From Desulfobacteraceae bacterium Eth-SRB2 (GTDB lineage Bacteria; Desulfobacterota; Desulfobacteria; Desulfobacterales; UBA11574), in NCBI GenBank assembly GCA_004193595.1, contig RPGQ01000015.1:62001-126000 (forward strand): 64,000 nt of DNA, given 5' to 3'. Both the position numbers and the translations under genes were made by a program. Positions 1 to 11,143 of this stretch are shown here, in pieces. The notes beneath the pieces were generated by a model, which saw only the letters and a list, made by a program, of their open reading frames with translations, was not told the DNA's origin and did no database searches. Position 1 is the first letter of the stretch. Each line of letters starts with the position of its first letter.

Positions 1-1
1 C

Positions 2-613
<612 letters not shown>

Positions 614-723
614 AATGCCTTCACTGATAATTAACCGCTAATGGACATAAAATTTATTTTAAAATTCGTGTTTATTTGTGTTTATTCGTGGTGACATTTA
701 TTTTATATTTGGGAAATTAAAAA

Positions 724-1482
724 TTGGCAAATATGACCAAGAAACAATTCAAAAGGTACTGCGATATCGTTTACAATGAATCCGGTATCCATCTGACTGA
801 AGAAAAATGGCAATTGTTGAACGCCAGAATTGGGAAACGGATCAGAAAACTCGGCGTTCAGCCTGATAAATATCTTTCGATAATTGAGAAAGATCCTGAT
901 GAATTAAATAGTTTCCTAGATGCCGTCTCCACCAACCACACCTATTTTTTCAGAGAATCAAAAACTTTTAAGTTTTTAGATACAAGCTGCCGTAACATCT
1001 GGTGTGCGGCATCTTCCAGCGGAGAAGAAGCATATTCTTTGCTTATGTACAGTATAGAATTGGGATTCGAACCATCCATACTGGCAACAGATATTTCAGA
1101 TTCTTGTTTAGAAAAAGCCAGAAGGGCCATATATCCCAAAAAATCTTTATCAAATATACCCAACCATATGATAAGGCGTTATTTTCAAAAAGGGATGGCC
1201 AAATGGGGAGATTATGTGAGAGTTAAACAACATATCAGTAGAATGGTAAAATTCAGAAAGTTCAATCTCTTGAAAGATTCTCCTCCTTCAAAAATATTTG
1301 ATATCATATTCTGTAGAAATGTAATGATCTATTTTGATGTTCCTACCAAAGAAACTGTGATACATAAATTGTCCAAGGTTTTAAAGCCGGACGGTTATTT
1401 TATAATAGGCGGAGCGGAGAGTTTGAATGGTTTGAATCACTCTTTGAAATACATAGAACCGAGTGTCTACAAAAAATGCTAA
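724..1482 (+). CDS. cheR: CheR-type chemotaxis protein methyltransferase
   Basis: TNHTYFFRE, IWCAASSSGEEAYS, ILATDIS and DIIFCRNVMIYFD motifs; TTG start or ATG at 733. Confidence 0.9.
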   Translation: MANMTKKQFKRYCDIVYNESGIHLTEEKWQLLNARIGKRIRKLGVQPDKYLSIIEKDPDELNSFLDAVSTNHTYFFRESKTFKFLDTSCRNIWCAASSSGEEAYSLLMYSIELGFEPSILATDISDSCLEKARRAIYPKKSLSNIPNHMIRRYFQKGMAKWGDYVRVKQHISRMVKFRKFNLLKDSPPSKIFDIIFCRNVMIYFDVPTKETVIHKLSKVLKPDGYFIIGGAESLNGLNHSLKYIEPSVYKKC

Positions 1483-1497
1483 CCCTTTAAGCCAATG

Positions 1498-2313
1498 TTA
1501 AAATAAATCTGGTGGCCAAGTTTCCTTTTGCGTAATATCTAGAGTATTCTCATTCCGTTCCTTCCCGGAATCATTTTTCTCGTTTTCTTTTTTCACTGTT
1601 GATACTTGATTTGGGGTAGAAGATGGAAGGGCATCTTGAAGAATCTTCAACTCTCTTAACAGCAGACGATATTCGGAATCTCTCATTTCTTCCTCAGACT
1701 TCCCGATTTTCATGGTTAATTCTTCCAAAAGATTCCGAACCCTCTCCGCTCCTAAATAAACTGCGCTTTCTAATAATTCCAACAGATCTAATGATTTTCC
1801 TGCTTCAGTTTCTCCTTTGATCCGTTTTTCTAAAAAAGCGATCTTATCGTTTATCATAGACGCAAAAGTTCGGGCAATTTCTTGGTAGGTTTCCTCGTCT
1901 AAACCCAATTGAGATTTTATTTCATTTTTGTCCTTTAGAACCGGCTTCTCATGTTCCAAAGTTTCTCGAACTTTTGCCAGCAGATGTTCTTTTTTAAACG
2001 GTTTAATAATATAGTGTCTACATCCGGCATCCACCGCTTTTTTAACGGTCTCCATATCCGCCAAAGACGAACACATGATAATAGGAATGTTTTTCCACTC
2101 AGAGTGTTCTTTTATCTTTTCAAGAAATTCTAATCCGTCCATTTCCGGCATCAGAATGTCAGCGATGATAAGTCGGATTTGGGGTGTGGATGTGAGGTGT
2201 TCCAATGCCTCTTTTGCACTTTGTGCTAAAATGGTTTGATAAGAATTTTTTTGAAGATTAATCTCCAACACTTTGGCATTAATAGGGTTATCTTCCACAA
2301 TAAGAATACTCAT
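1498..2313 (-). CDS. Response regulator (REC domain) with C-terminal extension
   Basis: SILIVEDNPINAKVLE...LIIADILMPEMDG...IIKPFKKEHL receiver signature. Confidence 0.9.
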   Translation of the reverse strand: MSILIVEDNPINAKVLEINLQKNSYQTILAQSAKEALEHLTSTPQIRLIIADILMPEMDGLEFLEKIKEHSEWKNIPIIMCSSLADMETVKKAVDAGCRHYIIKPFKKEHLLAKVRETLEHEKPVLKDKNEIKSQLGLDEETYQEIARTFASMINDKIAFLEKRIKGETEAGKSLDLLELLESAVYLGAERVRNLLEELTMKIGKSEEEMRDSEYRLLLRELKILQDALPSSTPNQVSTVKKENEKNDSGKERNENTLDITQKETWPPDLF

Positions 2314-2436
2314 AAAATTTCTCCTGTTAAATTTTCAATTGGTGAGAAAAACTTCCTTTATTGTAAATCCAATCTTGATCTCTTCCCATTCATACCATTA
2401 CGTATCTTGTACCGGCTCTATATCACCGACTGTGGC

Positions 2437-4905
2437 TTATTCTTGCAGAGAAGAGTCTTGTTTTGCTATCAACTTCTCAAGCATATCAGAAAGCTCCTGC
2501 GGTTTGACCGGTTTTGAGAGGAGGTCGTCCATACCGGCTTTTAGACATTTTTCACGATCACCCTTCATGGCATGAGCTGTCATGGCGACGATCGGGATAC
2601 TGGATGTTTGTTGCTGGTTACTCGTTGCTGGTTGCTCGTTGCGTAATACTATTTGTTTTTCCTGCATTCTGTCTTCTTTCTTCTGTCTTCTATCCTCAAA
2701 TTTCCTGATTTCCCGTGTAGCTTCGTAACCATCCATCTCCGGCATCTGACAGTCCATCAACACAATATCGTAAGGGATCCTTTCCAGAGCTTTGACCGCT
2801 TCTTTGCCATTGGCAACAGCATCAGTACTATATCCAATTTTTTTCAATATATTCAGTACAACCTTTTGGTTGATAATATTGTCCTCAGCTAAAAGGACAC
2901 GAACCCTGTGCTTTTGATCCTCGGAGAGGGAATGACGCGTGACAAATTTCACAGGCCGTTCCTTTATCAGGATACGTTTCCCTTTAATATCCCGGGGAAC
3001 AGCAATCTTTTCTTCCCGGCCTTCAGACTGTTTTTCAAGAACCCCTGTAAACCAAAACTCGGAGCCCTTACCCTCCTCACTTTCCACCCCAATCTGACCG
3101 CCCATCATTTCCGCAAGCTGTTTTGAAATAGTCAGCCCCAAACCTGTTCCACCAAACTTACGGGTTGTTGAACCGTCTGCCTGGGAAAAGGCCTTGAAGA
3201 GCCGGTCCATATGATCCCGGGGAATACCTATCCCTGTGTCAGAAACGCTAAAGCGAATGGTGGCATGAGCTGTATCTTCATCTTCGAGAGAGACACGAAC
3301 AGACACTTCGCCTTTTTCTGTAAACTTGGTCGCGTTACCCACAAGATTGATCAGTATCTGGCGAAGCCGACCAGGATCTCCGCATAAAAGTGATGGGACC
3401 TCGGGGTGAACCATGGCCACATACTCCAGGCCCTTTTCATGGGCCTTCACGGCTACGAGATCGGTCACTTCGTCCATAGCTGCTCTTAAATCAAAATCGA
3501 TATTTTCAAGGTCAAATTTGCCGGCCTCGATTTTAGAATAATCGAGAATGTCGTTGATTATTGTTAGCAACGACTCTCCGCTGTTTCTAATGGTTTCCGT
3601 GTAGTCTCGTTGTTCGGCACTCAATTTGGTATCTAAAAGAATGCTCGTCATACCAATCACCCCGTTCATGGGCGTTCGGATCTCGTGACTCATATTGGCT
3701 AAAAACTCGCTTTTGGCCTTGTCGGCGACTTCGGCAACTTCCTTGGCTTTTTTAATATTGCGGTTAAGTTTCAGGATAACGAGTAAACATCCCGACAATA
3801 TGAGAAACAAACCAGATACAGCTAAAAACCAGCGCCAATACTGCCTGAAAACATCGGCCATGGTTATCTTCCCCAGATCCTTGTATGGCCCGATTTTCAG
3901 CTCTTTTAAGCATTCATGCACCGGTTGATAATTTAAAGGAATGGTCCAGCCATCACAACTTGCGGCTTTGACAGCCGGCGAGTTACCGGGCATATTGAGC
4001 AATGAGATCGTAACATGTTCAGCTAATTCATCGGACGTGTGTTTGACTTTTGCAATGGGCCATTCCGGATACTCACGGGTTGAGTGAAGGAAAGGCAAAT
4101 GCACCTTTCCTCCGCCGTGTTCGTGAAACACATGAAAGTTTTGAATACTGATTTCTCCTTCAGCCTGCATCCTCTCCAATGTATCGGTTCTTACGGTGCC
4201 GGCATCTATATTACCATCTCTGACTGCATAAACCACGGTATCGTGGGTACCCCCAAATTTTAACGCCTTAAAGTCGCGCCAGGGATCGATCCCATGCTCT
4301 TTCAGCTCCCTCCAGGCCACTTGCCATCCCCCAAGAGATGTCTCACTAACACCCATGAAGGTTTTCCCTTTAAGATCAATAAGATTTCTGATGTCGTCCC
4401 GGTTTGCCCTGTAGAAGATCACCCCGCCGAACTTGGTGTATGTACCGCCCAAGCGTCTGTTTTTCAAAGTTGCAATCCTGCTTGCACCGTACAGGTATTC
4501 CAATTCAACATATATAGAAGGGTTCGCTAAAATAAAATCCACTTTCCCTTTTTCAACAGCGGAATTAATCTTATCGAAACCAAGCGGTGCAATTACAAAG
4601 TTCCTGTTCGGGATGCTATTCGATAGATACTCTGCGGTAGGCATCCATTTTAAAAGACAATGTCCGCTCCCTCTTTTAGCCAATACGCCGATTTTCACAA
4701 AAGAATCATCTGCCAGGGAAACGCCTGGAGCCGCAAAATAAAAGAGAAGCGCTCCAAGAATTGCGGTTATCCATACTCGATTAATAATTTTAAGCATTTT
4801 CATCTGTTCCTTGCTTGCCACGTTCTGTAAGCAGAAATAATAACCATACAAAAAATATGCCTCAATCTTTCTATATTTTAGAAATATCAGCAATATTTGT
4901 GCCAA
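2437..4905 (-). CDS. Hybrid sensor histidine kinase with PhnD-like periplasmic binding domain, HisKA-HATPase and REC; real start probably at the ATG giving [11 protein letters not shown]
   Basis: N-terminal PhnD/phosphonate-binding-like region, [18 protein letters not shown]-box, [30 protein letters not shown]-terminal REC ([19 protein letters not shown]). Confidence 0.9.
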   Translation of the reverse strand: MAQILLIFLKYRKIEAYFLYGYYFCLQNVASKEQMKMLKIINRVWITAILGALLFYFAAPGVSLADDSFVKIGVLAKRGSGHCLLKWMPTAEYLSNSIPNRNFVIAPLGFDKINSAVEKGKVDFILANPSIYVELEYLYGASRIATLKNRRLGGTYTKFGGVIFYRANRDDIRNLIDLKGKTFMGVSETSLGGWQVAWRELKEHGIDPWRDFKALKFGGTHDTVVYAVRDGNIDAGTVRTDTLERMQAEGEISIQNFHVFHEHGGGKVHLPFLHSTREYPEWPIAKVKHTSDELAEHVTISLLNMPGNSPAVKAASCDGWTIPLNYQPVHECLKELKIGPYKDLGKITMADVFRQYWRWFLAVSGLFLILSGCLLVILKLNRNIKKAKEVAEVADKAKSEFLANMSHEIRTPMNGVIGMTSILLDTKLSAEQRDYTETIRNSGESLLTIINDILDYSKIEAGKFDLENIDFDLRAAMDEVTDLVAVKAHEKGLEYVAMVHPEVPSLLCGDPGRLRQILINLVGNATKFTEKGEVSVRVSLEDEDTAHATIRFSVSDTGIGIPRDHMDRLFKAFSQADGSTTRKFGGTGLGLTISKQLAEMMGGQIGVESEEGKGSEFWFTGVLEKQSEGREEKIAVPRDIKGKRILIKERPVKFVTRHSLSEDQKHRVRVLLAEDNIINQKVVLNILKKIGYSTDAVANGKEAVKALERIPYDIVLMDCQMPEMDGYEATREIRKFEDRRQKKEDRMQEKQIVLRNEQPATSNQQQTSSIPIVAMTAHAMKGDREKCLKAGMDDLLSKPVKPQELSDMLEKLIAKQDSSLQE

Positions 4906-5168
4906 TTGACATGATCAGCATGGGATTAAACTCAATCGCCTAAATACAAAGAATATCGATAGGATACAAACAATATTAATAATGCAGTAGGACTTTGGAG
5001 ATAGGATGGAAAAATAAGGCGGATGAAAGAAAGGATCCTTGTTAATGTTTTGACATACATGATCAATAAATTGACGCTATTGGATCATTAGACATTTATA
5101 ATTGATCATTTGTCATTGGTCATTTGTTATTCATCATTCGTTATTCATCATTCATCACTTTTCACTGA

Positions 5169-5293
5169 CCCCCGATCTAATAATCAATAATCAATTGTTA
5201 ATTATTAATTGTTAATTGTTACCCATCACGCGGCGCAAGCGCCTGCGCTGCGCGTGATTATTAACCATTATTTATTCAACCCCGAACCTTGAA
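5169..5293. repeat. AT-rich intergenic element with 7-nt periodic array (AATAATC/AATTGTT units); copy 1, carries extra GC-rich palindrome
   Basis: Near-identical to 13441-13519 apart from two extra heptamers and a 28-nt insertion. Confidence 0.8.
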
Positions 5294-5417
5294 CATTTTT
5301 CACTTATCATTGAACATTTATCTTTTCAACTGCCTAAAATGCCTATTTTTTGAAATACTATTGACATAAAATGACATTTTTCTTGACAAATGCCATTTTT
5401 AATACCATATTTGCATT

Positions 5418-5696
5418 ATGAAGACTGTCACGCAAATTGATTCATCGGGACGTTTAGTAATCCCAAAAAAACTCCGCAAACTTTACGGACTTGAATCAGG
5501 CCAACGCGTTCGCCTAGTGCCTGGGGATAATGGTGTTACCCTGGTGCCCGAACGCCCCCGACGCCGTTTTATTAAACGCGGTCCAATTCTTACAATTGAT
5601 ACAGGCGCAGGGACCGCGCCGATAGATATCTTTGATGTATCGGCTTTACGTGAAAACCACTTGGTAGAGAAAAAAGATGAAAATCGGCATCGATAG
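5418..5696 (+). CDS. AbrB/MazE-family antitoxin-like DNA-binding protein
   Basis: MKTVTQIDSSGRLVIPKKLRKLYGLESGQRVRLVP SpoVT/AbrB fold; overlaps downstream PIN gene. Confidence 0.88.
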   Translation: MKTVTQIDSSGRLVIPKKLRKLYGLESGQRVRLVPGDNGVTLVPERPRRRFIKRGPILTIDTGAGTAPIDIFDVSALRENHLVEKKDENRHR

Positions 5697-6120
5697 CTGC
5701 ATTCTTGTTGCCGGAGTACATGCAAATCATCCCCTTCATGCGGTGGCTGCCGAGTGGCTTATTCGCAATATACCCTTGCACAAATTGATTGTTTCGCACC
5801 ATTCAATTCTTGAAGCTTATGCTGTCTTGACCCGTCTTCCAGGAAAGTTTCGAATAGACGGCATAGAAGCAAAGCAGCTGCTCGAATCCACAATTCGGCC
5901 CAATATGATAATTGCAAAATTCGATGCCTCTTCCATCTGGGATTATATTGCTTCTCTTGTCAATCAGCCTGCTACAGGAGGAAATTCGTATGACGCATTC
6001 ATTGCCGAAATTCTAAAAAACCATGGAGCCGATGCCATAGCTACTTTTAACACCAGACATTTTATTAAGTTTGCACCCCACTTATCTGTTATTGATCCGT
6101 CAAAACCGGCAGAAATCTAA
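5677..6120 (+). CDS. PIN-domain toxin (VapC-like ribonuclease)
   Basis: MKIGIDSCILVAG N-terminal acidic motif, YDAFIAEIL, ATFNTRHF; overlaps antitoxin gene. Confidence 0.86.
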   Translation: MKIGIDSCILVAGVHANHPLHAVAAEWLIRNIPLHKLIVSHHSILEAYAVLTRLPGKFRIDGIEAKQLLESTIRPNMIIAKFDASSIWDYIASLVNQPATGGNSYDAFIAEILKNHGADAIATFNTRHFIKFAPHLSVIDPSKPAEI

Positions 6121-6131
6121 AAAAAGCGTAA

Positions 6132-6362
6132 GCGTTCACGGGTTCAAAGGTTCAGGGGTTCAAGGTTCCATTTTCGTTCCCGGACTGCATTTGGAATGCG
6201 TATTTACGAGAAAAGCGTCAGTTTCGTCAGGCCTAATCCAAAATTTGAAGCCAAATTGGCAATTGCCTGGGAAAATGAACATTTGTAACGAGACTTCGGA
6301 TCTTCAATGCCTTCTTTGTCCTTAACCCTGAACCTCTGAACCCTGAACCCATAAACGGTTAC
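6132..6362. repeat. 231-bp intergenic repeat, copy 1
   Basis: Aligns end to end with 10106-10336; ends carry inverted GGTTCA / TGAACC 7-8-nt arrays. Confidence 0.9.
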
Positions 6363-6502
6363 AAAAAAGCTTTATGGATCAGGCCTTGAAAGCCTCGGGT
6401 CCCATATGCTCCATCAAAATGTTTTTACTTGAAAAAATCTGAATATCAAATATTTTGAATTTAGTATCATATTAGCTTCATGAAACAACGAGGCCAAATC
6501 AC

Positions 6503-6946
6503 GTGGGAACAAAATATAAGCTTTATATATTCATATTTGTTCTGATTTGTTGCAATCTTTTCCTCGCTTCACAAGTATTGCCGCAAAACAATCAAGATTC
6601 GCTTCTCACCAGGGATTCAAAAGAGCCGGCCCTGGATGATGCCGTAATATGTGAAGAAATAGAAGACCTTACACCAAAAAACCGGGCCGTTATTTTTTCC
6701 ATTAAAATCGGAAAAGTCTCCTGTTTTACATCATTCGACCCGGTACCCAAAGAAACTTTTGTCTACCACAAATGGTTTCACAAAGATAAACCGAGTACAA
6801 AAAAAAAGCTGACACTTCAGCCCCCCCGCTGGGCAACTTATAGCAGCATTCAGCTTCGAGAAACTGATAAAGGCCCCTGGCGAGTTGAAATCACCGATCA
6901 GAAAGAAAAAATTCTTCATACGCTAAGATTCACCATCACGGATTGA
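6503..6946 (+). CDS. DUF2914-like secreted protein
   Basis: Signal peptide; VYHKWFHKDKP...WATYSSIQLRETDKGPWRVEITD. Confidence 0.75.
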   Translation: MGTKYKLYIFIFVLICCNLFLASQVLPQNNQDSLLTRDSKEPALDDAVICEEIEDLTPKNRAVIFSIKIGKVSCFTSFDPVPKETFVYHKWFHKDKPSTKKKLTLQPPRWATYSSIQLRETDKGPWRVEITDQKEKILHTLRFTITD

Positions 6947-7111
6947 TTTAATTGGAACCAAGTTAAATAGGACGCAGATTTTCGCAGACCCGCCTGCCAT
7001 GCGAGGCACAAGCGGGCAGGTATACACAGATAATATTCTTATTTTGCAATTTAAAGATCTTGATAATCTGTGTTCATCTGTGTCCAAAAAAGGAAATTCC
7101 GAGACGTATTT

Positions 7112-8536
7112 ATGTACTTTTTTGAACACTTTCGATGGCAGGATCTCATCGATATCCTGTTAAACAGCTATATCCTGTTTCGCCTCTATGTCCTTTTCAG
7201 AGGGACCTATGTCTTCAGGGTGCTGACCGGTATTGCGCTCCTTTGGGTCTTTCAACGGATAGCTGTTTTTTTCGGACTAATTTTAACCAGCTGGGCCATG
7301 CAGGGAATTACCGCTGTTGCCGCCCTTATTATCATCATTATTTTCAGAAATGAAATCCGCGACGTTCTTCAGGCAAAAAATTTAAAGGCCATTCTCTGGG
7401 GATTCCCACAACAATCTGTTCAAACACCCATAGAAATTATCGTAGAGAGTGTCAACGCATTGTCTAACCAACATAGCGGGGCCTTGATTGTTTTTCCGGC
7501 AAAGGAAAATTTGCAGGATATAATGCAAAGCGGAATACCGTGGCGGGGATTGGTATCTAAACAAATGATTACAAGCATCTTCTGGCCTGACAATCCTGTT
7601 CACGATGGCGCCGCCATAATTCAGGGGAATCGGATAACCGAGGTGGGGGTTATTCTTCCCTTGTCACACAGAAACGACCTGCCGTCACATTTCGGTACGC
7701 GTCACCGGGCCGCACTCGGATTGTCCGAAGTTACAGATGCATTGGTTATCCTGGTATCCGAAGAAACCGGAAATGTACTTGTTGCAAAAAATTCCGAAAT
7801 TACGAATATTAATGACGATGCAAAACTAATAAAAGTATTGCAGGAACATATGGGTATAACTGAAGAAGAGCCGGCCAATCAGCGTAAAGAAAAATTTGAA
7901 ATCAGCATAGCGGCTCTGGTTTCCGTTTTGTTTATAACTGGTATGTGGTTCAGCGTCTCAAAAGGACTGGACACTCTAATTACCCTTGAGATCCCGGTGG
8001 AATACACGAAACATGATCCTGAATTTGAAATTGTAGACACATCTGTCAATACCGTCCAACTTCAACTGGGTGGATCCGGAGCTTTGATAAAATCTGTTCG
8101 ACCCGACCAGGTTCAGGTGCGCCTTGATCTTGGCAATGCGGTTATTGGCCGCAATATCTTTTCCATTACACAGGAAAACATTTCCCTGCCGCCGGGGATT
8201 TTTTTAAGCAAGATTTCTCCACCTGTGGTTGAAGTAACCCTGGACAAAACCATTACCAAGGAACTGCCGGTACAGGTTGATTGGGTTGGGAAATTACCTG
8301 AAAATACAATTCTTTCTCAATTAAAAATTGAACCTGAAAAGGTTGAAGTGATCGGCGGGAAACGCATTCTGGGAAATATCTCAACCCTGTACACGGAAAA
8401 AATTCCCCTGGATAATATTGATAGAACAGGAACCCTAACGGTTCGCCTGGCACTCAATCCTGCATCACTGAAAATTGCATCCGGATCAAAAGACAGAATA
8501 AAATTGACGTATGTGGTAAAAACAAGGGGAAATTAG
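7112..8536 (+). CDS. Fused CdaA-type diadenylate cyclase (DAC domain) plus YbbR/CdaR-like domain
   Basis: Three N-terminal TMs, DNPVHDGAAII (DGA) and GTRHRAALGLSE (RHR) DAC motifs, a further TM, then YbbR-like repeats; in-frame ATG at 7112. Confidence 0.88.
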   Translation: MYFFEHFRWQDLIDILLNSYILFRLYVLFRGTYVFRVLTGIALLWVFQRIAVFFGLILTSWAMQGITAVAALIIIIIFRNEIRDVLQAKNLKAILWGFPQQSVQTPIEIIVESVNALSNQHSGALIVFPAKENLQDIMQSGIPWRGLVSKQMITSIFWPDNPVHDGAAIIQGNRITEVGVILPLSHRNDLPSHFGTRHRAALGLSEVTDALVILVSEETGNVLVAKNSEITNINDDAKLIKVLQEHMGITEEEPANQRKEKFEISIAALVSVLFITGMWFSVSKGLDTLITLEIPVEYTKHDPEFEIVDTSVNTVQLQLGGSGALIKSVRPDQVQVRLDLGNAVIGRNIFSITQENISLPPGIFLSKISPPVVEVTLDKTITKELPVQVDWVGKLPENTILSQLKIEPEKVEVIGGKRILGNISTLYTEKIPLDNIDRTGTLTVRLALNPASLKIASGSKDRIKLTYVVKTRGN

Positions 8537-8750
8537 GCAGTTCGAGACCTTTGAAAAATGTCCAATTTTTCCTGCCCAGCCTGCCCAATGGAATTTATTT
8601 TTCTGTTTATTCCATCGGGGTTAAATCCGTATTTAATATTTAACCGGGGTTCAAGGCCATGGGCAATTCTTCAGGATAGCAGAATTGGACAGCTGTCAAG
8701 CTGCCCGCAAAGGCGAGGGGCATGGACGCCCCGAGTCAACGCGAAAATTT

Positions 8751-8778
8751 TAATCCGCCACCGAACTTTGGCGGATTA
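8751..8778. terminator. Probable bidirectional terminator hairpin
   Basis: Perfect 10-bp inverted repeat TAATCCGCCA/TGGCGGATTA, 8-nt loop, between convergent genes. Confidence 0.5.
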
Positions 8779-8901
8779 ACCACCCCGGTACGATCTGCCG
8801 GCCCTGTCCCGGTATTTTCACGGGGATCTACAGGGCCCCGATAACGGGATCTACGCGCTGCTTCGACAGGATGGATACAAATGCTGATTACCGCGGACGA
8901 T

Positions 8902-9516
8902 TCAGTCCCGGGTGAAAAGAAATTCCATGAACCCGAGGCGGCAGATAAACGACTTGGCCGGCTTTAAAGGAGTCATCATGGCCAAAATGTCTCTATTCTG
9001 CCGGCTGCGAATAGGAAGACGCAGATGGGGCTGAGACCTTAAACCAATCCTAAAGTTTTGTCCAACCACAAAGGAGTTCACCCCTAAACTTGCCGCCTGT
9101 TCGCCCAGAACCAGGACAACCGCCATTCCCCCGGGTTTTAACAGTGTGTGACACAGCTTAACCAACGCTCTTACCTCCCCGTCTTCCAGACGGTCGGCCA
9201 GTTCCCATATAAGGATTCCGTCAAAGCTTTCAGAAGGATAATCGAGTTCATGCCAGATTCGATCAACAGGCTCACCTTTGCCAAGGCACCTATCCAGCCG
9301 GATAAACATATCGCAGACATATAACTTTTTCACACGCCGGGCCAAAAACCTGATGTTCTCCTGGCAAACAGGCCCAAGGTCGAGCACCTGGGCGGATGGC
9401 CGGCCATCGAGACCTTTCATGAAAAGCTGCAGAGCATTGCTGGTATAGTCGACCGTCTTAAACCGGTGATCCGAATCCTGCCGCCGCCGATCCGAAGAAA
9501 AAACGAAAGTAGTCAA
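8902..9516 (-). CDS. Class I SAM-dependent methyltransferase-like protein
   Basis: VLDLGPVCQENIRFLARRVKKLYVCDMF, LKPGGMAVVLVLGE. Confidence 0.7.
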   Translation of the reverse strand: MTTFVFSSDRRRQDSDHRFKTVDYTSNALQLFMKGLDGRPSAQVLDLGPVCQENIRFLARRVKKLYVCDMFIRLDRCLGKGEPVDRIWHELDYPSESFDGILIWELADRLEDGEVRALVKLCHTLLKPGGMAVVLVLGEQAASLGVNSFVVGQNFRIGLRSQPHLRLPIRSRQNRDILAMMTPLKPAKSFICRLGFMEFLFTRD

Positions 9517-9519
9517 TTA

Positions 9520-10092
9520 TCAATTCCCCTTGCTGCTCTTTCCGGACAGGGTAAACGGTTCTTTCTCCGGTTTCGAAGCAGACTTCTCTTCCGGCTTGAC
9601 CACCGGAACGGGCTTCTTGTCCGCCTCGCGCTTCAGCTCTATGACCGCCTTGAGATAAGCCCCGTCTTCCACCGAAATAGTCTTTGACTTGATCTCACCG
9701 TTAAAATCAGCCTCCTTTGTAATCTTCACTTTGCCGGTGGCGTTAATATTGCCCACAAGTCTGCCGCTGATGGTCACGTTGGCGGCCTGTATCTCGGCTT
9801 CCACCTGACCTCTGGGCCCCACGGTTAAATGGTGAGCCGCCACTTCGATTCTCCCCTTGACCGATCCCTCAATAAACAGATCCTCCCTGCCCCGAATGGC
9901 GCCATCAATGGAAATCTTCTCACCGATAATAGTCCTTCCCTGCACCGGGCCTTGGATAATAGAAGGTTTGTTTTCGATATCAACCTTCTTGTCTTTTTTA
10001 AGCATGGGAACCCCCTTTTTAAAATATTTAACAATACTTTTTTTCATTAAATTTAAATTTTCTTCTTTCATATCTTTGGCCTTATTAAACAA
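9520..10092 (-). CDS. Bactofilin (polymer-forming cytoskeletal protein)
   Basis: IGEKISIDGAIRGREDLFIEGSVKGRIEVAAHHLTVGPRGQVEAEIQAANVTISGRLVGNI repeat pattern. Confidence 0.92.
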   Translation of the reverse strand: MFNKAKDMKEENLNLMKKSIVKYFKKGVPMLKKDKKVDIENKPSIIQGPVQGRTIIGEKISIDGAIRGREDLFIEGSVKGRIEVAAHHLTVGPRGQVEAEIQAANVTISGRLVGNINATGKVKITKEADFNGEIKSKTISVEDGAYLKAVIELKREADKKPVPVVKPEEKSASKPEKEPFTLSGKSSKGN

Positions 10093-10105
10093 ACTTTATT
10101 TGTAG

Positions 10106-10336
10106 GCGTTCACGGGTTCAAAGGTTCAGGGGTTCAAGGTTCCATTCTTATCCCCGGACTGAATTTGGGATGCGTATTTACGATAAAAGCGTCAGTTTCG
10201 TCAGGCCTAATCCAACATTTGAAGATAAATTGGCAATTACTTGGGAAAATTAACATTTGTAATTAGGACTTCGGATCTTCAATGCCTTCTTTGTCCTTAA
10301 CCCTGAACGTTGAACCCTGAACCTGTGAACGGTTAC
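10106..10336. repeat. 231-bp intergenic repeat, copy 2
   Basis: Same length and order of blocks as 6132-6362. Confidence 0.9.
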
Positions 10337-10455
10337 CTTTATTTCTTGATCTATCGAGTGAACGAAAAAACATCAGTATACCCCGGAAGATCTGTAGGGT
10401 AATAAGGGACTGCGACTAGTAGTATTAAGATTGTCATAAAAACATAAACAAGTTT

Positions 10456-10632
10456 GACGGTCTCGTAAAAAGTCCAACTTCTGCGTTGTGCTGCATTTCG
10501 CAATCATTCAACGTACGATAAGTACGCCTCATGATTACAAAATTTGCGACGCCTTTTTATCCCGCCTATGTTTGGCGGGGGAGTTTGATCTTTTTACGAA
10601 ACCGTCTAAATCGGACTTTTTACGAGTTCATC
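10456..10632. mobile_element. 177-bp MITE-like palindromic element, copy A
   Basis: ~19-bp TIRs (GACGGTCTCGTAAAAAGTC / GACTTTTTACGAGTTCATC), flanked by AAGTTT on both sides; homologous to 15745-15921. Confidence 0.75.
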
Positions 10633-10665
10633 AAGTTTAGCCTTTTTCCGAAATAATCTAATCGA

Positions 10666-11106
10666 TTACCTCCTTTTAATCCTATTAATCCTATCCCTCT
10701 GTTGTATTACGCGCCCCATCCATTTGGCATCGCAATCAAGATAGATTGCCGCCAGACGGTTAAATTCAGAAGCCTGTTCAATATTCCCTTTCATGAGCCA
10801 GGCCTCAGACAGATAATAATAGTTCTGTCCGTTTGCCGGATCCAGGTTAAGGGCTTGCTCATACATCCTTATTGCATGATCCGGCTTACCGCTTTCTAAA
10901 AACAGTCGTCCCTGATCGGTTAATTGCAAAGAGGCAATGGCGCGCGGGCTCGGCTTATCCGGAGTACTCCCGGTCTCCCCGATTTGCATATGCCGGTTCC
11001 AGCTCGTTTGCGTCGAAGTGGTTGAAGTAACCTGAGCACAGCCCAAGAGACCTAATCCAAGCCCCCCAATACAAAGTATGAGCAATGATTTAAAACGGTT
11101 TGACAA
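10666..11106 (-). CDS. TPR-repeat lipoprotein
   Basis: Lipobox-like LGLLGCAQ; GKPDHAIRMYEQALNLDPANGQNYYYLSEAW. Confidence 0.78.
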   Translation of the reverse strand: MSNRFKSLLILCIGGLGLGLLGCAQVTSTTSTQTSWNRHMQIGETGSTPDKPSPRAIASLQLTDQGRLFLESGKPDHAIRMYEQALNLDPANGQNYYYLSEAWLMKGNIEQASEFNRLAAIYLDCDAKWMGRVIQQRDRINRIKRR

Positions 11107-11143
11107 AATCTTAAACCCCTTTCATAAAGTGTCGCCGTCGAGC

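Noticed and set aside
942-1483. CheR looking short between FFRE and the SAM motif
   Set aside because: The gap relative to other CheR proteins is only a few residues and all core motifs are present
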